Source: Parasphingorhabdus litoris DSM 22379
GTDB lineage: Bacteria; Pseudomonadota; Alphaproteobacteria; Sphingomonadales; Sphingomonadaceae
Length of the DNA: 64,000 nucleotides
Reading direction: 5' to 3'
Assembly (NCBI RefSeq): GCF_020906275.1
Contig: NZ_CP086727.1
Span: 2,852,001-2,916,000, forward strand
Below are positions 62,958 to 64,000 of the stretch, piece after piece; position 1 is the first letter of the stretch; every line of letters starts with the position of its first letter. A model generated the notes under the pieces. That model saw nothing but the letters and a program-made list of their open reading frames with translations, searched no databases and was not told where the DNA came from. A program made the position numbers and the translations under genes.

Positions 62958-63490
62958 CGCTCGCGTCCTACTCGTTTCAGCAAAAATGCATTCGCCTGCG
63001 CCAGATGGCGTTCGACCGTCCTTATGCCGATATTCAGATCCTGCGCAATCTGCATCTGCTTGTGTCCTTCAAAGTGATAGAGAACGAATATGTCCCGCGT
63101 CTTTTCCGGCAATTCATAAAGCGCGGAAATCAGATTCGCTACGGCCTCTTTATCAGCTAAGACGGTTTCGATTGAGATTCCCGCCACTATATGTTCGTCT
63201 TCGTCGAACATATCCTGCAGATCTGCTCGGCTGCTCGCCCGTTTGCGATAATATTCCGCGATGGATGTGCGCGCGGTCTGGAAAAGATAGCCCTCGACCG
63301 TCTCGATCGAGGCAAGATCAGCGCGACGTGCGAGGCGCACGAAGACATCCTGCACCAAATCGTCGGCTTCTCCGGGTGATGAGACGCGCTTTGCGAAATA
63401 GCTTTTGAGAGCCGGACCGAATTCGCGGGCCCATAACTCTAATAGCACACGATCGTCGCTGCGCAGCGGTTTCAGAGGAGGCCTAGCCAT
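62954..63490 (-). CDS. ECF RNA polymerase sigma factor, FecI-like
   Basis: 178 residues. Region 2 (about 25-95) reads PGEADDLVQDVFVRLARRAD and GYLFQTARTSIAEYYRKRAS; region 4 (about 120-175) reads ALYELPEKTRDIFVLYHFEG, MQIAQDLNIGIRTVERHLAQ. Held by FecR until the receptor is loaded; then it directs transcription of the receptor gene 58438-61788. This sigma gene is first in the operon. Confidence 0.95.
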   Translation of the reverse strand: MARPPLKPLRSDDRVLLELWAREFGPALKSYFAKRVSSPGEADDLVQDVFVRLARRADLASIETVEGYLFQTARTSIAEYYRKRASSRADLQDMFDEDEHIVAGISIETVLADKEAVANLISALYELPEKTRDIFVLYHFEGHKQMQIAQDLNIGIRTVERHLAQANAFLLKRVGRER

Positions 63491-63582
63491 CGCTTATGAT
63501 CGTCCCGAAAGCATACAAAAATGCTATTCTGAATTTATGATATTGGCAAGCTGGAGGCGATTGGCGCAGATTACTGCGGTGT

Positions 63583-63916
63583 TAGGCTCCATTTAGAGTG
63601 ATTAACTTCAAAGGCATTTGGGCACCATCTTCTGCTTCCCAGCGGAGCTCTGTTACTTCTTCATTATTCCCAGCACAGGCCGTATCGTCAGCAAGTCGAC
63701 TCTTGCCAGTCTCCACAAAGTCCTTCGACCATTTACAATAAACACTTTGTGCAATGCTTTCCTGGTCGCATAGCTCAGCAAAACGTCATCGCCGCTAAAA
63801 CCCTCTAGCACAATGCGTATCTTCCCTTCTGCGCCATATTGTTTGCGAAGCTGCTGACGGATGTTCTTCAACAACCGCCCTGCAGAGGACTTGGAATTTT
63901 TCTGTTCTAATCTCAT
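63583..63916 (-). pseudogene. IS3-family OrfA transposase remnant with frameshift
   Basis: The frame starting at 63916 reads RKQYGAEGKIRIVLEGFSGD as in IS3-group OrfA. One base then appears lost (GATGACGTTTTGCTGAG), and the other frame continues perfectly: AELCDQESIAQSVYCKWSKD, then FVETGKSRLADDTACA, down to a stop at 63583. The first frame ends at 63653 after random sequence. No OrfB follows on this strand, so it is a dead fragment. Confidence 0.75.
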
Positions 63917-63992
63917 CTTCGTTCCCTACGTCACTGCGAGGACACCGAAACACTCACATGCTAGATAAGAGCTATATGGCTATCGATCACTG

Positions 63993-64000
63993 AAGGAGGA
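63993..64000 (+). promoter_or_regulatory. Strong ribosome binding site at window edge
   Basis: AAGGAGGA ends the window on the plus strand, so a plus-strand gene probably starts within the next ten bases outside. The stretch 63917-63992 shows no gene. Confidence 0.5.

Noticed and set aside
1..64000. CRISPR arrays, tRNA, rRNA
   Set aside because: No regularly spaced direct repeats other than the adhesin coding units, and no cloverleaf-type GGTTCGAATCC arm, were found by reading both strands.

Overview
The window looks like a chromosomal segment of a marine-type alphaproteobacterium of the order Sphingomonadales. This is inferred from gene content: five large TonB-dependent receptors, two of them of the Xanthomonas/Caulobacter type; a FecI/FecR/receptor signalling set; the DUF3489-DUF2924-serine recombinase trio; a DUF5818 mini-protein; and an alginate catabolic operon. 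No rRNA, tRNA or CRISPR was seen.

Layout. 1-3461: the end of a TetR gene, a small unknown gene and a mobile-island recombinase module. 4115-9826: a TetR repressor, a class III aminotransferase, an MFS carrier and a TonB receptor; a nearly identical 14-bp operator lies before both the aminotransferase and the receptor. 10134-14391: a LuxR-type regulator fused to an apparently dead alpha/beta hydrolase, overlapping a lipoprotein gene and divergent from a YadA-like trimeric adhesin made of 14-residue repeats.

14671-31168: an alginate utilisation locus. Two receptors (27941-31066 and 23618-26746) should take up oligosaccharides. PL6 and PL17 lyases degrade them, KdgF and an SDR reductase convert the unsaturated uronate to 2-keto-3-deoxygluconate, and KdgK and KDPG aldolase give pyruvate and glyceraldehyde-3-phosphate. 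A hexuronate-type MFS carrier crosses the inner membrane. A FadR-type GntR regulator sits between the receptors, and a TTGGT-N4-CAA motif recurs before all four transcription units.

31301-36866: a DUF5818/mini membrane-protein cassette, an IS481 remnant, and a MipA - FAH-family hydrolase - GPH transporter operon divergent from a membrane-bound LytTR regulator, with two 22-bp-spaced direct repeats between them. 37016-50203: many single stress or redox genes (HD, AhpD-like, VOC, quinone reductase, EamA, DoxX-like, beta-lactamase-fold hydrolase, PL3-like lipoprotein, glycosyltransferase). These are tied together by a palindrome (GGATA-N5-TATCC) before four units, including an Rrf2 regulator, the likely master.

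50520-64000: an ABC-F ATPase, a decayed outer-membrane protein, a dead IS1182-like element inserted in a repeated hairpin, an unusual TonB receptor, a small secreted protein, a FecI-FecR-TonB receptor set and a frameshifted IS3 remnant. A strong ribosome binding site lies at the right edge.
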